Assembly: GCA_963702495.1 (NCBI GenBank)
Contig: CAVPDA010000019.1
Span: 248,001-312,000 of the forward strand
Source: CAVPDA01 sp963702495
Lineage (GTDB): Bacteria; Pseudomonadota; Gammaproteobacteria; Burkholderiales; Rhodocyclaceae
Direction: 5' to 3'
DNA length: 64,000 bases
In this document: positions 54,732 to 63,849 of the stretch, piece by piece
Layout: each line of letters starts with the position of its first letter
Numbering within the stretch: the stretch's first letter is position 1
Notes under the pieces: generated by a model
Told to the model about the DNA's origin: nothing
Seen by the model: only the letters and a program-made list of their open reading frames with translations
Database searches by the model: none
Made by a program: the position numbers and the translations under genes

Positions 54732-55004
54732 TTACCGCTTGAAATCGCGGAAGCCCGCGGCGCGCGCGAGATCCGCTTTCACTTGCTCGCGGCTGCGTTC
54801 GTAGACCACCTCGCGCCCCATGGCATTGCCGACGTACGCCGCGCCGTTGCGCGTCGGCGTCAGTTTGCAGCGCACGTTGTGGACACCCTCCCCGAGCACG
54901 ATCTCGATCATGTCCAGGCCCTTGTTCAGGACGACGACCTGGAGCGTCTGGCCGCTGCTGGTGACCCGTACCTCAATTCTCTCGTCATTCATGTACCGAT
55001 CCAT
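54732..55004 (-). CDS. small soluble protein of unknown function, 90 residues
   Basis: The start MDRYMNDERIEVRVTSSGQT follows AGGGGAGTTCAAC. Beta-rich sequence comes next (LQVVVLNKGLDMIEIVLGEG, VHNVRCKLTPTRNGAAYVGN) and a basic helix (ERSREQVKADLARAAGFRDF). No export signal. It is one of five small minus-strand genes (54.7-57 kb) that look like nucleoid or stress-related accessory proteins. No function can be given. Confidence 0.6.
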   Translation of the reverse strand: MDRYMNDERIEVRVTSSGQTLQVVVLNKGLDMIEIVLGEGVHNVRCKLTPTRNGAAYVGNAMGREVVYERSREQVKADLARAAGFRDFKR

Positions 55005-55183
55005 CCTGTTGAACTCCCCTGCGATGGGGCGGTGCGGTTCGCCGAGGTCCGTGGCCGGCGTGCAGGGATTGGCCGGCATCGGCCTCGCGTCGTCTAGTTC
55101 GCCTCCCATCCGTTCGCGGAACGAGGCGACGCGATGGCTGCCCCTCGATCGTGAGCCGCGGCGTGGTGTTCCCGGACGCCCGC

Positions 55184-55504
55184 CTACTTCCCAGGCAGAC
55201 TGAGGACCCGCGCGGAGGCCGGCTTCGCCTCCGCAGACGAGTCGGCTTTGCGCAGGAACACGGGTGCGACGTTCCACTGCTGCCCGTTCTCGGCGATGAC
55301 CGTGACGGTCTTGCGATTGTATTTCGCGATGATGCCGGTGAGCGGCGGGCGACCCTCGGGCTGAAAGGACACCTTTTCGCCGATGCTGAACTCGAGCATG
55401 TGCGCATGAGCGCGCATTTGATGCAGGAACTTCAGCCGCGCGACGATGCGGTTGTTCAGATCGATGAGTTCGGCTTCAGTCAGCTTGTCGATGTCGATCG
55501 GCAC
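55184..55504 (-). CDS. small protein with an SH3/KOW-like segment, 106 residues
   Basis: A helical first half (MPIDIDKLTEAELIDLNNRI, VARLKFLHQMRAHAHMLEF) is followed by a beta-barrel-like segment, SIGEKVSFQPEGRPPLTGII then AKYNRKTVTVIAENGQQWNV. The second half resembles KOW/SH3-type nucleic-acid-binding folds. It has a Ser/Ala tail. Genes of this type are frequent in betaproteobacteria, without assigned role. Confidence 0.65.
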   Translation of the reverse strand: MPIDIDKLTEAELIDLNNRIVARLKFLHQMRAHAHMLEFSIGEKVSFQPEGRPPLTGIIAKYNRKTVTVIAENGQQWNVAPVFLRKADSSAEAKPASARVLSLPGK

Positions 55505-55610
55505 GGCGGCGGGGTCCCATCGGGCGATGACCGGGAGTGTGCGGCAAGACCTGGTTGTGACGCCCGCGCTCCAGCTTGCGAGGCGGGGCCAGGGTCGGCC
55601 GAGAAGTGCC

Positions 55611-55886
55611 TCATGCGGGACTCTTCTCGGGACCGGGGTCTCGCTTTGCGCCGGGCCTGCGCCCGCGCGCCGGCGGCGGCACGTGGCAGGACAGCCGGCA
55701 GCTCACGCCCTCGATCGGCTTGCCGTCGATGTACCGTGTCACCTTGCAGCAGATCACCGCTCCCGCAGAGGAAAGCTGCGACATGTGACTCGTCACCAGT
55801 GTCACCGGCACCTGCAGCGCCGCGGCGATCTCCGCGTCGAGGCGCTCGCCGTTCGCCTTCAGGAAATCAAGAATCGACGCGTTCAT
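55611..55886 (-). CDS. small winged-helix DNA-binding protein, 91 residues
   Basis: The start MNASILDFLKANGERLDAEI follows GGGAGATCCGT. The helix-turn-helix is EIAAALQVPVTLVTSHMSQL followed by the wing AGAVICCKVTRYIDGKPIEG. The last 30 residues are basic and Cys-containing (CRLSCHVPPPARGRRPG). It has the form of a minimal transcription regulator. Targets are unknown. Confidence 0.7.
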   Translation of the reverse strand: MNASILDFLKANGERLDAEIAAALQVPVTLVTSHMSQLSSAGAVICCKVTRYIDGKPIEGVSCRLSCHVPPPARGRRPGAKRDPGPEKSPA

Positions 55887-55991
55887 ACGGATCTCCCAAT
55901 GCGGCGTGCCAAAGCAAGAGGTGTGGCCCGGCGCACGCACTCGCGCCTTCGCCTGGCTGACTGTCGACCCACCGGGGATCGCCCCGGGCGC

Positions 55992-56123
55992 TCAACTGCC
56001 GGCAGTCTTTGTGAGGACCGACGATGACTTGGACTGTTTATCACGTTTGGCCTGCTTCTTCTCCTTCGCCGTCTTCTGCGGCGCCTTCTTCTGGTCCTTC
56101 TTCGTATCCTTGGACTTTGACAT
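55992..56123 (-). CDS. Lys-rich small basic protein, 43 residues
   Basis: The frame MSKSKDTKKDQKKAPQKTAK, then EKKQAKRDKQSKSSS, ends in LTKTAGS. It is preceded by GAGAGGTGAATCGT, a good ribosome site. One third of residues are Lys, so it probably binds nucleic acid. It is too short for usual gene-length cut-offs. It lies between the winged-helix gene and the H-NS-type gene. Confidence 0.65.
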   Translation of the reverse strand: MSKSKDTKKDQKKAPQKTAKEKKQAKRDKQSKSSSVLTKTAGS

Positions 56124-56361
56124 ACGATTCACCTCTCGACGATCGACATCACGAACATACGCCGCGCAGCGGCCCTATTACGCACCGCAGCATCGTTACC
56201 GGATGCAGCAGTTCCGGTCAATGCGCAGCGCTGTCACGAATGGCAGACACACAACTCGCCAAAGGCAGGATCCCCCTGCCGGCCCAATCCTCCAAGCCGT
56301 CGCCGCCGATTCTAACCGCTTGCCGGTCGGCGCCCATGCCGCAGTTTGCTTGCCCGCAGTT

Positions 56362-56990
56362 TCAGGCGGCGGCCATCGCGGCTTCTGTCGTTACCGGAGC
56401 GGCCGGCGCCGCAGCGGGCTGAGGCTTCCTGGCTGGCCCAGCCGCCTTCTTTGACGCCGGCTTCTTTGCCGCTGGATTCTTTCCGCAGGCTTCTTCGCCG
56501 CTGGATTCTTCGCTGCAGGCTTCTTCGCTGCGGCTTTCGGCGCGGGTGCCGCTGGCGTCTTCGGCGCTTTCTTCGCCGCGGGCTTGGCTACCGGTGCGGC
56601 TTTCTTCTGCGCCTTCTTCACCGCGGGCTTCGCCGCTGCCCTGGCCTGCGGAGAAGCCTTGGCCAGCGCAGGCTTGACGATCGACAGTTCTTCCAACTTG
56701 CCCTTCTTCTGCGCCGCCACGATCCAGCCCGGACGCTTGCCATGGCCGTTCCAGGTCTTGCCGCTGCCCGGTTCGCGATACTTCGGCGTGAGCACGAGTT
56801 TCTTGCCCTTCGTTGTCTTCGCCCCTGCCCGCCGGGCGATCTCCAGGCCGAGATCCGCTGCGCTCAGCCCGAACTCGGCAATCTGCCGCTTGATCGTTTC
56901 AATGGCCTTCCGCGCTTCTTCTTTCATCGCAATAGCGGCCTTCTTCTCCAGTTCGGCGATCTGCTGCTTCAGTTGCCGGTAGGTCAACAT
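56362..56990 (-). CDS. H-NS-family nucleoid protein with long Ala/Lys/Pro tail
   Basis: The start MLTYRQLKQQIAELEKKAAI follows GGGAGAGGAC. A coiled-coil oligomerisation helix (residues 1-45) is followed by the H-NS DNA-binding core: KYREPGSGKTWNGHGKRPGW. The rest is a repetitive AAKKPAAK-type tail. One base is missing near 56480; adding it lets the tail run to 56362 (ARKPQPAAAPAAPVTTEAAM-type end). Without it the protein ends at 56391 in an Arg-rich sequence. H-NS proteins silence AT-rich, horizontally acquired DNA. Confidence 0.8.
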
Positions 56991-57212
56991 GTCCTCTCCC
57001 AATAACGTCATGGAGGTTGCATTCTACCTGTTGACGGCGATGCAAACCACGCACTGCATGTGGCGGCGCAATGAGCAACGCCCATTGCGCCGGCGATGCC
57101 ATCCTGCTCCTGCGACGGGCCGAAACGGATTGTTGAACGCCACGGCCTTATCCGCGGGACGCGGCGAAGCGCCAATTCAGGCTCGCCCTGCCCTCCAACG
57201 TCTCCTCCGGCG

Positions 57213-57877
57213 CTATGGGCTGCGCGCCGCGCGCAAGACGATGCGCCCGTCGTACTCCTCGATCAGCCCGCGCAGCTCCACGTCCCTGCCGACCCGGCTC
57301 ACCATCTCGCGGAGGGCGCCGACCATCTTGGCGATATCCTGCCGGCAAACCCTGCTGCTCACCACCTGCTCGCCGTTTGTCGTGTGCGCCGGATCCCGCA
57401 GCAGGCGCACCACGCGCCCTGCCGCATCCAGCAGGGCGGGGCTCTCGATACCGCGGTCGGCCAGCCGCAGGCGCTGGACCGGTTCGCCCATGACGCAGCG
57501 GGTGACGTCGAAGTTCGCCTGCAGGCAGCGTCGGAAATCGGTCGTGCGATGGCCACCAGGGTACTGGGCGTGACGGCCACGACGATGGCCGAGCGTGCCG
57601 CCTCGTCCAGCGCCCCCAACTCGCCGAACGGCTCGCCGGTGCCCAGCACCGAGAGGATCGCCTGCCGCACGTCGTCGTCGACAGCCAGGACTTTCGGCCT
57701 GCCCGTCAGGATCAGGCAGACGAAAGCGACCGGCTCGCCGGCGCGCACGACGTGGGCATTGCGCGCTACCCGGCGCCGCAGGCACACCCGCGCCACGGCC
57801 GCCAGGGCTTGCTGCGCCGTTGCGGCGAAAATCGGCAAGCGGCGCAGCAACGCGGCGGTGACCTCGCGGCTTGGCAT
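57213..57877 (-). CDS. Crp/Fnr-family regulator, interrupted by a one-base loss
   Basis: The cyclic-nucleotide-type sensor domain is clear (LLRRLPIFAATAQQALAAVA, GTGEPFGELGALDEAARSAI, AVTPSTLVAIA). After about 57545 the next frame gives TDFRRCLQANFDVTRCVMGE and the helix-turn-helix CRQDIAKMVGALREMVSRVG followed by ELRGLIEEYDGRIVL. One added base restores about 221 residues. No Fnr-type Cys cluster is seen at the amino end, so the ligand is more likely a small molecule than an iron-sulfur cluster. Confidence 0.75.
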
Positions 57878-58224
57878 CGTCCTGGCGCCGGCTGCACGAG
57901 CGGGTCCGTTCTCCGGTCTGCATGCATGAACCGAATCCCCGCTGCGATGCGACGGTCATCCCTCTACGGACGGCAGGGCGAGCGGGATGGACCGCCCTGT
58001 TCCCCAGATGCGCCCCAAGCAGTGGGTCTGAAGCGCTTCGCCCGGCGGTACCGGTGTGCCCTGCGCGCGGCGCGCAGGTCCTCCTGATTCGGGGGGATCC
58101 TCCGCTCCGATCAGACGGAAGTTATCCACAAGAACTGTGGACAGTCGGCCGGGCAAGCGGACGATTTCCTATTTGCGCTCTTCGCGGATTTGTGTGGGTG
58201 ACTTTTGGGGTTGTGTAGTAAGTA
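57878..58224. other. gene-free stretch left of the IS200-type element
   Basis: No convincing gene is present. It contains TTATCCACA at 58122-58130 and an inverted TGTGGACA at 58136-58143, similar to DnaA boxes. Another TTATCCACG occurs on the far side of the element at 58989-58997. There are no other recognisable origin features. Confidence 0.45.
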
Positions 58225-58930
58225 TCCCCCGGCAGAGCCGGGGGCATTAGGTTGTGAGCCGCTCAAAGCGGCTGGTCGTGGTCGCTAACGCGGCCCCGCA
58301 TTCTTGGGGCCACCTGCTGGGTGGCCGATCATCTCCACAGGCCGAGCTGATCCAACCGCTCGTCCTCCTGCTCCTGGTTCTTGATGTACTCGCGGATCAC
58401 CGCCTCGTCGCGACCGACCGTCGAGACGAAGTACCCGCGGGCCCAGAAATGCTGCCCCACGAAGTTGCGCTTGCGCTCCCCATACACCCGCGCCAGGTGA
58501 ATCGCACTCTTGCCCTTGATGAAGCCGATGACCTGCGACCCCATACTTCGCGCCAGGTGAATCGCACTCTTGCCCTTGATGAAGCCGATGACCTGCGACA
58601 CCGCATACTTCGGCGGTATCGCGATCATCATGTGCACGTGATCGGGCATCAGGTGCCCTTCCACAATCTGGCTCTCCTTCTGGGCCGCAAGCCTGCGAAA
58701 GACCTCCCCGAGATGCCGGCGCAATTCCCCATACAGCGTCCTTCGGCGGCGCTTCGGGATAAACACAACGTGATATTTGCAGTCCCATGCCGTGTGGCTC
58801 AAACTTTCGAACTTGTCCATCTGGATTCTTCCTTTCGTGTGCTTGGCGGCTCACGTTTGAAAGTCTCCACGATGGACAACCCCTGAAACGTTAAACTTCT
58901 ACTGCCTCCCCGGCAGAGCCGGGGGGCCTC
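58225..58930 (-). mobile_element. IS200-type insertion element
   Basis: Both ends carry the same hairpin, CCCCGGC-AGA-GCCGGGG (58227-58243 and 58908-58924), as found in subterminal structures of IS200/IS605 elements. A single Y1 transposase gene lies between them on the minus strand. There are no terminal inverted repeats or target duplication, as expected for this family. Exact ends are uncertain. Confidence 0.7.
58329..58820 (-). CDS. tnpA: IS200-type Y1 transposase with a 17-residue internal duplication, 163 residues
   Basis: The family text is clear: AWDCKYHVVFIPKRRRRTLY, VEGHLMPDHVHMMIAIPPKY (HUH motif), FWARGYFVSTVGRDEAVIRE (catalytic Tyr near the end: IREYIKNQEQED). Normal length is about 140-145. 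Here SQVIGFIKGKSAIHLAR occurs twice in a row because 51 bases (58489-58539) are repeated at 58549-58599 with a 60-base period. The insertion keeps the frame but lies between HUH and Tyr, so activity is doubtful. Confidence 0.85.
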   Translation of the reverse strand: MDKFESLSHTAWDCKYHVVFIPKRRRRTLYGELRRHLGEVFRRLAAQKESQIVEGHLMPDHVHMMIAIPPKYAVSQVIGFIKGKSAIHLARSMGSQVIGFIKGKSAIHLARVYGERKRNFVGQHFWARGYFVSTVGRDEAVIREYIKNQEQEDERLDQLGLWR

Positions 58931-58940
58931 CCTTGGTAGC

Positions 58941-59865
58941 TAGCTATTTATACAGTTTTCAATGCTGCATGAATGGCACGGCGCAGGGTTATCCACGGGC
59001 ACCCTCTGCCTGCGCGCTTCTCACGCAGGCAGACGGGTGCCGGTGGGTAACCCGTGTTCGAGTCATTGCGCGCGGTTGAAAACCTGGAAATCGATACGCG
59101 TCGGCAAGATGCTTTGGCTTCGATGAAGTAGGCATCGAAATATCATGCCAAATTCCTGCGCTCCTGAAAACCGCCGAAACCCCGCACCCACGCCTCTTTC
59201 AGGCCGACCGACCCCTCAAATCTACCCACACTTTTCCGCGAAGACCCACTTTGTATTGAACGACACAAGTGTCGGTTCAATTGCCGAGTGTCGGTGTAAA
59301 CCAGATCGGTTTCCATTCAATTCGCCCCCACTGTCGGTCGAATTCTTTATCTGGACATCCAGGCTCACCGTACGAGCCAGCGGCGGGCCGATACTCATGT
59401 TCCCCGGCGGACATGTCGGGACGGTCAATCTTACCCCAAGTGGATGGTGTCCAAAGCCCGCAAACACAGCTTCCCCGGGCGCGCCGGAATCGCCGGCCTT
59501 GCCCCTGCAGCCCAGACTCATGCCCAGTTTGCGTGAGGCGCTTCGTCTGCGCCGCTACGAAATTCTCGGTTGTCCGGTCTAGGAGTGGACCGGTCACCCG
59601 GCGCGATGATTTAGCCGTCCCGTCTGTGGCCGCTTATGGCCGTAAGCAGCCCATCCTCTCAGGCCAGCGCTGTCATTCGCGCCTCCCCCATCTGGGCCGA
59701 CTGGCCCCGGTGCTCGACACCCGCGCAGCCGGTTTCCACTTGGCCGGCCCGGCAGACGGTCGCACCAAACTTCCTGGTCCGGCTGCGTGCGGGCGGAAAC
59801 TCCCTGGTGTTCCGTCAAGCCCCTCGCCCGTTCGCGAAACAGCGCGGGGGTGACGATCGCTCAAC
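58941..59865. other. gene-poor region with insertion-sequence-like end repeats
   Basis: No intact gene is recognised. TGTCGGT occurs at about 59270, 59289 and 59332 in one orientation, each followed by an A/T-rich string (TCAAT, GTAAA, CGAAT), which recalls the multiple terminal repeats of IS21-type elements. The sequence around is a mosaic with stop codons in all frames on both strands. It probably marks former insertions. Confidence 0.45.
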
Positions 59866-61365
59866 CTACCGCATCCAGACACGCTGCCAATAGCGCGCAC
59901 CCGTGAACCATCCCGAAGTCATCGCCGCAACAAGATCGGCATTCGAGACGTGCGTGGCGAACTGACTCGCCGCGCAAGCGCCAGACCACCGCGTCGGCCA
60001 CTCTGCCAGAAAGGTCTGGAGCCCCGCGTTCAGCAGCACGGTGTCCGGCAACGCATCCCCGGCGAGATCCGTCAGCACACCGCAGAGCGACAGCCAAGTC
60101 TTGCGGAACACGGAGAGCTGCGCATCGAAGCGAATGCGGCCTTCAAGCGCAATCTCGTCGAGCAGCGCGAGCAACCACGCGAATCCGGCGGGGCGAGCCA
60201 GCGCGACCAAGCGGTCCAGCGAGCGCTCGACGTGGGCCAGCAGGGACCGCTCATCCGAGGTGACGCTGCCCAGTTGCGTCAAGGCGCGACACACCTGGGC
60301 GGTGTCCAGTGTCAGCCCCCCGATCACCGCGGCAACCACCGCTTCGCGTTGCCGCTTGCTCACGCGAGCAGTCAGCGCCCAGTCGAGCACCGCCAGTCGG
60401 TTGTCCGGCGTCACGAAGAGATTGCCGCCGTGCAAGTCGCCGTGGAACACCGCCGGATCGTCGAGCGTCCAGAACGGGCTGGCGAGCAGTGCCGACATCG
60501 CGATAGTGGCAAGCGCCGTGCGCTGCCCCGGCGCGAGCACCGCGTCGGCCAGCGCCGTCCCATGTACCCGTTCCATCGCCGTCACCCAGGGGCCGCACCA
60601 GGGCAGCAGCTGCGGCACGAGGATCCGCGGATCGTGAGCATAGAAGGCCCGCGCTTCGCGCAGGTGGCTTTGCTCGACGTCGAGGCGCACCTCCTCTGTG
60701 AGCAACCGCCCAACCCCGTCGAGGATGTCGTGAAAGTCGAGGGCCGGCACAGCGAGTTCGGCACCGCGTCGGCTAAGGAAGTCGGCGACATCGTCCAACA
60801 CGGCCAGCTCCTCGGCGAGCCGCTCCCGCACGCCCGGCCGGAGCACCTTGAACACGCCCTCGCGTACCCGTGCGCCCTCTCGCCATGAGAATGGCACCAC
60901 CACGGCCACACTGCCCTGGGCAAGCGCCGCCTCACCGATGGCCAGTTGCGAGGCACCCTCCAGGGTAGCGCGCAGCTGCCGGACGATCGGCGCTGTCTGC
61001 GTATCGGCCGGCAACGACTCCAGCGACCGCAGACGGCTGCGCAGCGCGGGGTCCAGGTACGGCTGCCGTGCCACCACTTGGCCGAGCTTGTGCAGCGTCG
61101 GACATTGGAGCAGCAACGAAACCAGCCGCTCGGCGGGTGCGGCGTCGGCATCGATCGCCGCCTGGGCCGTGACGATTTCCCAGCGCCGACGCTCAGGCAG
61201 CCGATTCAGGAAGTACAGCAGCCCTTCAACCAGGAGCGGGCGCCACCGCGCGAGTGTCGGCGGTAGCAGATCTCCCGGGCCAAAGGCGTCCAGCCACTCG
61301 GGATCGATGCGCAGCTCGGTGTCCGAGGTTGCGGAGCCGTGGCCGGAGCGCTTCTTTCGCGGCAC
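59866..61365 (-). CDS. ABC1/AarF-family atypical kinase, about 499 residues
   Basis: A GTG at 61365 (VPRKKRSGHGSATSDTEL) is the most likely start; the longer open frame upstream is Arg/Gly-rich and not protein-like. The family landmarks are LHKLGQVVARQPYLDP, ASQLAIGEAALAQGSVAVVV, EEVRLDVEQSHLREARAFYA, the catalytic VFHGDLHGGNLFVTPDNRLA and the metal-binding Asp in VLDWALTARVSKRQR. Members (UbiB, AarF) support ubiquinone synthesis or act on lipids. This one is not next to ubi genes, and its divergent sequence suggests another role. Confidence 0.8.
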   Translation of the reverse strand: MPRKKRSGHGSATSDTELRIDPEWLDAFGPGDLLPPTLARWRPLLVEGLLYFLNRLPERRRWEIVTAQAAIDADAAPAERLVSLLLQCPTLHKLGQVVARQPYLDPALRSRLRSLESLPADTQTAPIVRQLRATLEGASQLAIGEAALAQGSVAVVVPFSWREGARVREGVFKVLRPGVRERLAEELAVLDDVADFLSRRGAELAVPALDFHDILDGVGRLLTEEVRLDVEQSHLREARAFYAHDPRILVPQLLPWCGPWVTAMERVHGTALADAVLAPGQRTALATIAMSALLASPFWTLDDPAVFHGDLHGGNLFVTPDNRLAVLDWALTARVSKRQREAVVAAVIGGLTLDTAQVCRALTQLGSVTSDERSLLAHVERSLDRLVALARPAGFAWLLALLDEIALEGRIRFDAQLSVFRKTWLSLCGVLTDLAGDALPDTVLLNAGLQTFLAEWPTRWSGACAASQFATHVSNADLVAAMTSGWFTGARYWQRVWMR

Positions 61366-61496
61366 GCAGCGATACCCTTGAAGTTCCGTTCGCCTCAAGG
61401 CCGGGTTGGTGACCGAACCGATGAGGCAGTCATGGGGGCTCGACGTCGGACCGGTCCCCCCGCAACCCCATAACCGACGGTGAGCCTGGGCCGGTC

Positions 61497-61760
61497 CTAC
61501 TTCGCGGCCGTCGCGTCCTTCACGCACTTCTTCACGAAGCTCGACTTCGCTGCGCCGGCAAGCTTCTTCTCGGTCGCCAGGTCCGTGCAGGCCTTGTTGG
61601 CCGCCGCGGCGGCGTCCTTGTCGCACTTCTTCATGAAGCTCGTCTTGGCTGCGCCCGACAGCTTCTTCTCGGTGGCCTGTGCTTCACAGGCGGGGTTGGC
61701 GGCGAATCAGACGGTGCTGGTGAGCAGCGAGATCAGCGCGATAGCGGTGAGACCCTTCAT
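61497..61760 (-). pseudogene. PsiF-type repeat protein with a stop codon in the signal peptide
   Basis: Reading from 61760: MKGLTAIALISLLTSTV, then TGA (61707-61709), then FAANPACEAQATEKKLSGAA, KTSFMKKCDKDA, and a second repeat ACTDLATEKKLAGAAKSSFV with KKCVKDATAAK and a stop at 61497. The two repeats with CxxxATEKKLxGAAKxSFxKKC are those of the exported PsiF family. Only one in-frame stop breaks it; the other 87 codons are intact. Confidence 0.7.
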
Positions 61761-62515
61761 GACATGTCCTTTCTGGTTCGGTGGGAGAGACGGCCGCCAC
61801 GGTTGGCGATCCACATCGGCACCGGGCGGCCGAACCCTCGTATGGTACCCTGCCAGCGCCCCACTTCCGGGACTGCGCACCGATCGGCGGTGACGCTGCG
61901 CTCCTGCCGCCGCCCCGGTGCAAGGTGATACACACGCTATCCAGACGCCTGACCCTCGCGGCGCTAATGTGGTCGAGCCGGGCTATCGTTCAGATTGGTT
62001 GCCGCCTGCACCCGCCGGCGCGCTTCCCCGGTTTGGGCTTCGGGCTTGGCATTGCCCGCCGCATCGTGGAGCGGCGCGGCGGCAGCCTTTCCGCGTAAGG
62101 CGTGCCGGGAAGGCGCGCTCGATTTCGATTCGACTTTGGGTCGGAGCGAGTATAGAAGGACGCTGACTGATTCCAGCTCGTGGCGAAGCCGAAATGACAG
62201 GCCTAAGTCATTTCTGCGCGCCGCGAACTCGACACTGCTGGGTGAGCGCTGTTTGCTTGGGTTTGCGACCGGATTGGCCGAGGTCTAGAACGCCATGACG
62301 CCTTGGCTCACGGCCGCTCGATTAGGGGGAACGGTCGGCGGCGGCGCAACCGATCCTGACCGACACGTCGCTGACAGCAACGCGACGATCGCAAGGACGT
62401 CTCGGCGGTCGAGGCTTCCGCCCGACCTGTTTCGACCTTACATCTCGTTACAAAACGCGACCGCAAAGGCGGCGGCTTGCCTGAACGATTGGGCAACATA
62501 CCCCATCCAAGTTGT
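61761..62515. other. stretch with only a kinase fragment
   Basis: Apart from the histidine-kinase remnant at about 62018-62098, I see no gene. The sequence shows mixed base composition and short frames on both strands. A run just before 62516 may contain the promoter of the lipoprotein gene, but no clear boxes are visible. Confidence 0.45.
62018..62098 (+). pseudogene. C-terminal fragment of a histidine kinase
   Basis: The peptide GLGFGLGIARRIVERRGGSL followed by SA and a stop is the G2 box and last helix of a HATPase domain. No H box, N box or G1 box is found upstream in any frame. It is a remnant left by deletion or recombination. Confidence 0.6.
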
Positions 62516-62800
62516 ATGGATGACACTCTGAAGAGAACAGCGAAACGCCTGTTCATTTCGCTACTCGCTGTGGCCGCGCTATCCGGATGCGTTGCGGTGC
62601 CCTATGGGTCGCCGTACTACGGATCGCCGTATTCCTCCTACACACCCTATCCGGTAGAAGACTATGGGCGACCCATCTACGCCGCGCCGCAGGTGTACGT
62701 TGCGCCGCCGGTGTATTGGGGACCGCCTCTGTATCTGGACTTTCGGTTCAGGGGCGGTCACGGTGGTCACCGCGGCAGATGGGGCCACGGCCGACGGTAG
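62516..62800 (+). CDS. small Tyr/Pro-rich lipoprotein, 94 residues
   Basis: The start MDDTLKRTAKRLFISLLAVA leads to the lipobox ALSGCVAV. The mature part is rich in Tyr, Pro and Gly (PYGSPYYGSPYSSYTPYPVE, YAAPQVYVAPPVYWGPP) and ends in a Gly/His/Arg stretch (RGGHGGHRGRWGHGRR). Such lipoproteins are common and without known role; the Gly/His end could bind metal. A TTG or other start further in cannot be excluded. Confidence 0.65.
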   Translation: MDDTLKRTAKRLFISLLAVAALSGCVAVPYGSPYYGSPYSSYTPYPVEDYGRPIYAAPQVYVAPPVYWGPPLYLDFRFRGGHGGHRGRWGHGRR

Positions 62801-63052
62801 CTCGTCGTTCACGGGCACTTGGGGGGCGCCTTGCTGCTTCCCAAGAATCGACAGTTCACAATCATGCCCATAGATCCATGATTGTCAGTGACTGTCGCGG
62901 AAGTGAACTTCACGGGCATTGTCGCGCACATCCATGATGGGTGAGTGCGATCACGCTGGGGATTCCGCCGGCCCGCTGTTCAGCAATCCCCATGTCAGAC
63001 TGGTGCGTCTACATCGCACGCGGAGGACCCAGGACCTCGTGGTAGGAATCCA

Positions 63053-63847
63053 TCAGCTTGAATCAGACGGCTGCACCAACAACGGCACATCGTCGCTTGC
63101 GTCCTTGAGCGCAACGCCGGTGAGCTTGCGGCGTTGCGCCTCGGTCATCAGGTACACGAGTCTATGGGCCGCCTGCACGTAGCTCAGGCCACCGTCGGCG
63201 TGGATGTTTGAGATGCAGTTGCGCTGCGCATCGGTGCGCCCGACACGTGGGGCGTGAGTCAGGTAGATGCCCAGGCTGTCGGCACAAGACAGGCCCGGCC
63301 GCTCGCCGATGAGCATGGCCACCTGAGCCGCGCGCAGCAGCTCGCCGATTTCGTCGCCCAGCGCCACCCGCGCCATCTCGGCAACGACCACCGGCGCAAT
63401 ACACCAGCCGCGCTCGCCCAGCGCTTTGTGGGCCAGGGCCAGCAGGCCGAGGGCGTGGCGTTGCGCCGCCAGTGCCGACAGGCCGTCGGCGATGACGAAT
63501 ACGGCGTCGAAGTCTTGCGCCAGACATTCGGCGCAAGACTGCATCCATTCCCGCGAGGACGGATCGAGTCGTCGTCCCAGATCGGGTCGCTGCAGGAATT
63601 CCTGGCGGCTCGCCACGGCGCTGCGGACGCGAAGGAATTTGAGCCCCCTTTCTGCCAGTCGAGCCTCGATCGCGGCAGCGTCGAAGGGCAGATGCACCGC
63701 ATCGCGGGCTCGCGCATGGGCAAGTTGAAACTCCAGCATCGGTGCCGTCGGGAGGCTGCCACCCGCACGCCCCAGGGCGATGCGGGCGCCGGTGAACTGA
63801 CGCAGCACCTGCCAGGGATTGGCGGTCAGGAAATCCTTGTTCGGCAT
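63053..63847 (-). CDS. eutC: ethanolamine ammonia-lyase small subunit, 264 residues
   Basis: EutC hallmarks are present: PWQVLRQFTGARIALGRAGG, LEFQLAHARARDAVHLPFD, FVIADGLSALAAQRHALGLL, VVVAEMARVALGDEIGELLR and AMLIGERPGLSCADSLGIYL, with RNCISNIHADGGLSYVQAAH. With EutB it forms the adenosylcobalamin-dependent enzyme that splits ethanolamine into acetaldehyde and ammonia. It starts two bases after the eutB stop. Nothing shows a microcompartment in this window. Confidence 0.95.
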   Translation of the reverse strand: MPNKDFLTANPWQVLRQFTGARIALGRAGGSLPTAPMLEFQLAHARARDAVHLPFDAAAIEARLAERGLKFLRVRSAVASRQEFLQRPDLGRRLDPSSREWMQSCAECLAQDFDAVFVIADGLSALAAQRHALGLLALAHKALGERGWCIAPVVVAEMARVALGDEIGELLRAAQVAMLIGERPGLSCADSLGIYLTHAPRVGRTDAQRNCISNIHADGGLSYVQAAHRLVYLMTEAQRRKLTGVALKDASDDVPLLVQPSDSS

Positions 63848-63849
63848 GG

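Noticed and set aside
58122..58143. Chromosomal replication origin
   Set aside because: There is no dnaA, dnaN, gyrB or parAB nearby, and only isolated box-like sequences are present.
58489..58599. Two-unit tandem repeat as a CRISPR or satellite
   Set aside because: It lies in frame within a transposase gene and is a simple segment duplication.
59145..59582. Open frame of 145 codons on the plus strand
   Set aside because: No ribosome site, arbitrary composition, overlap with insertion-like repeats and no family resemblance.
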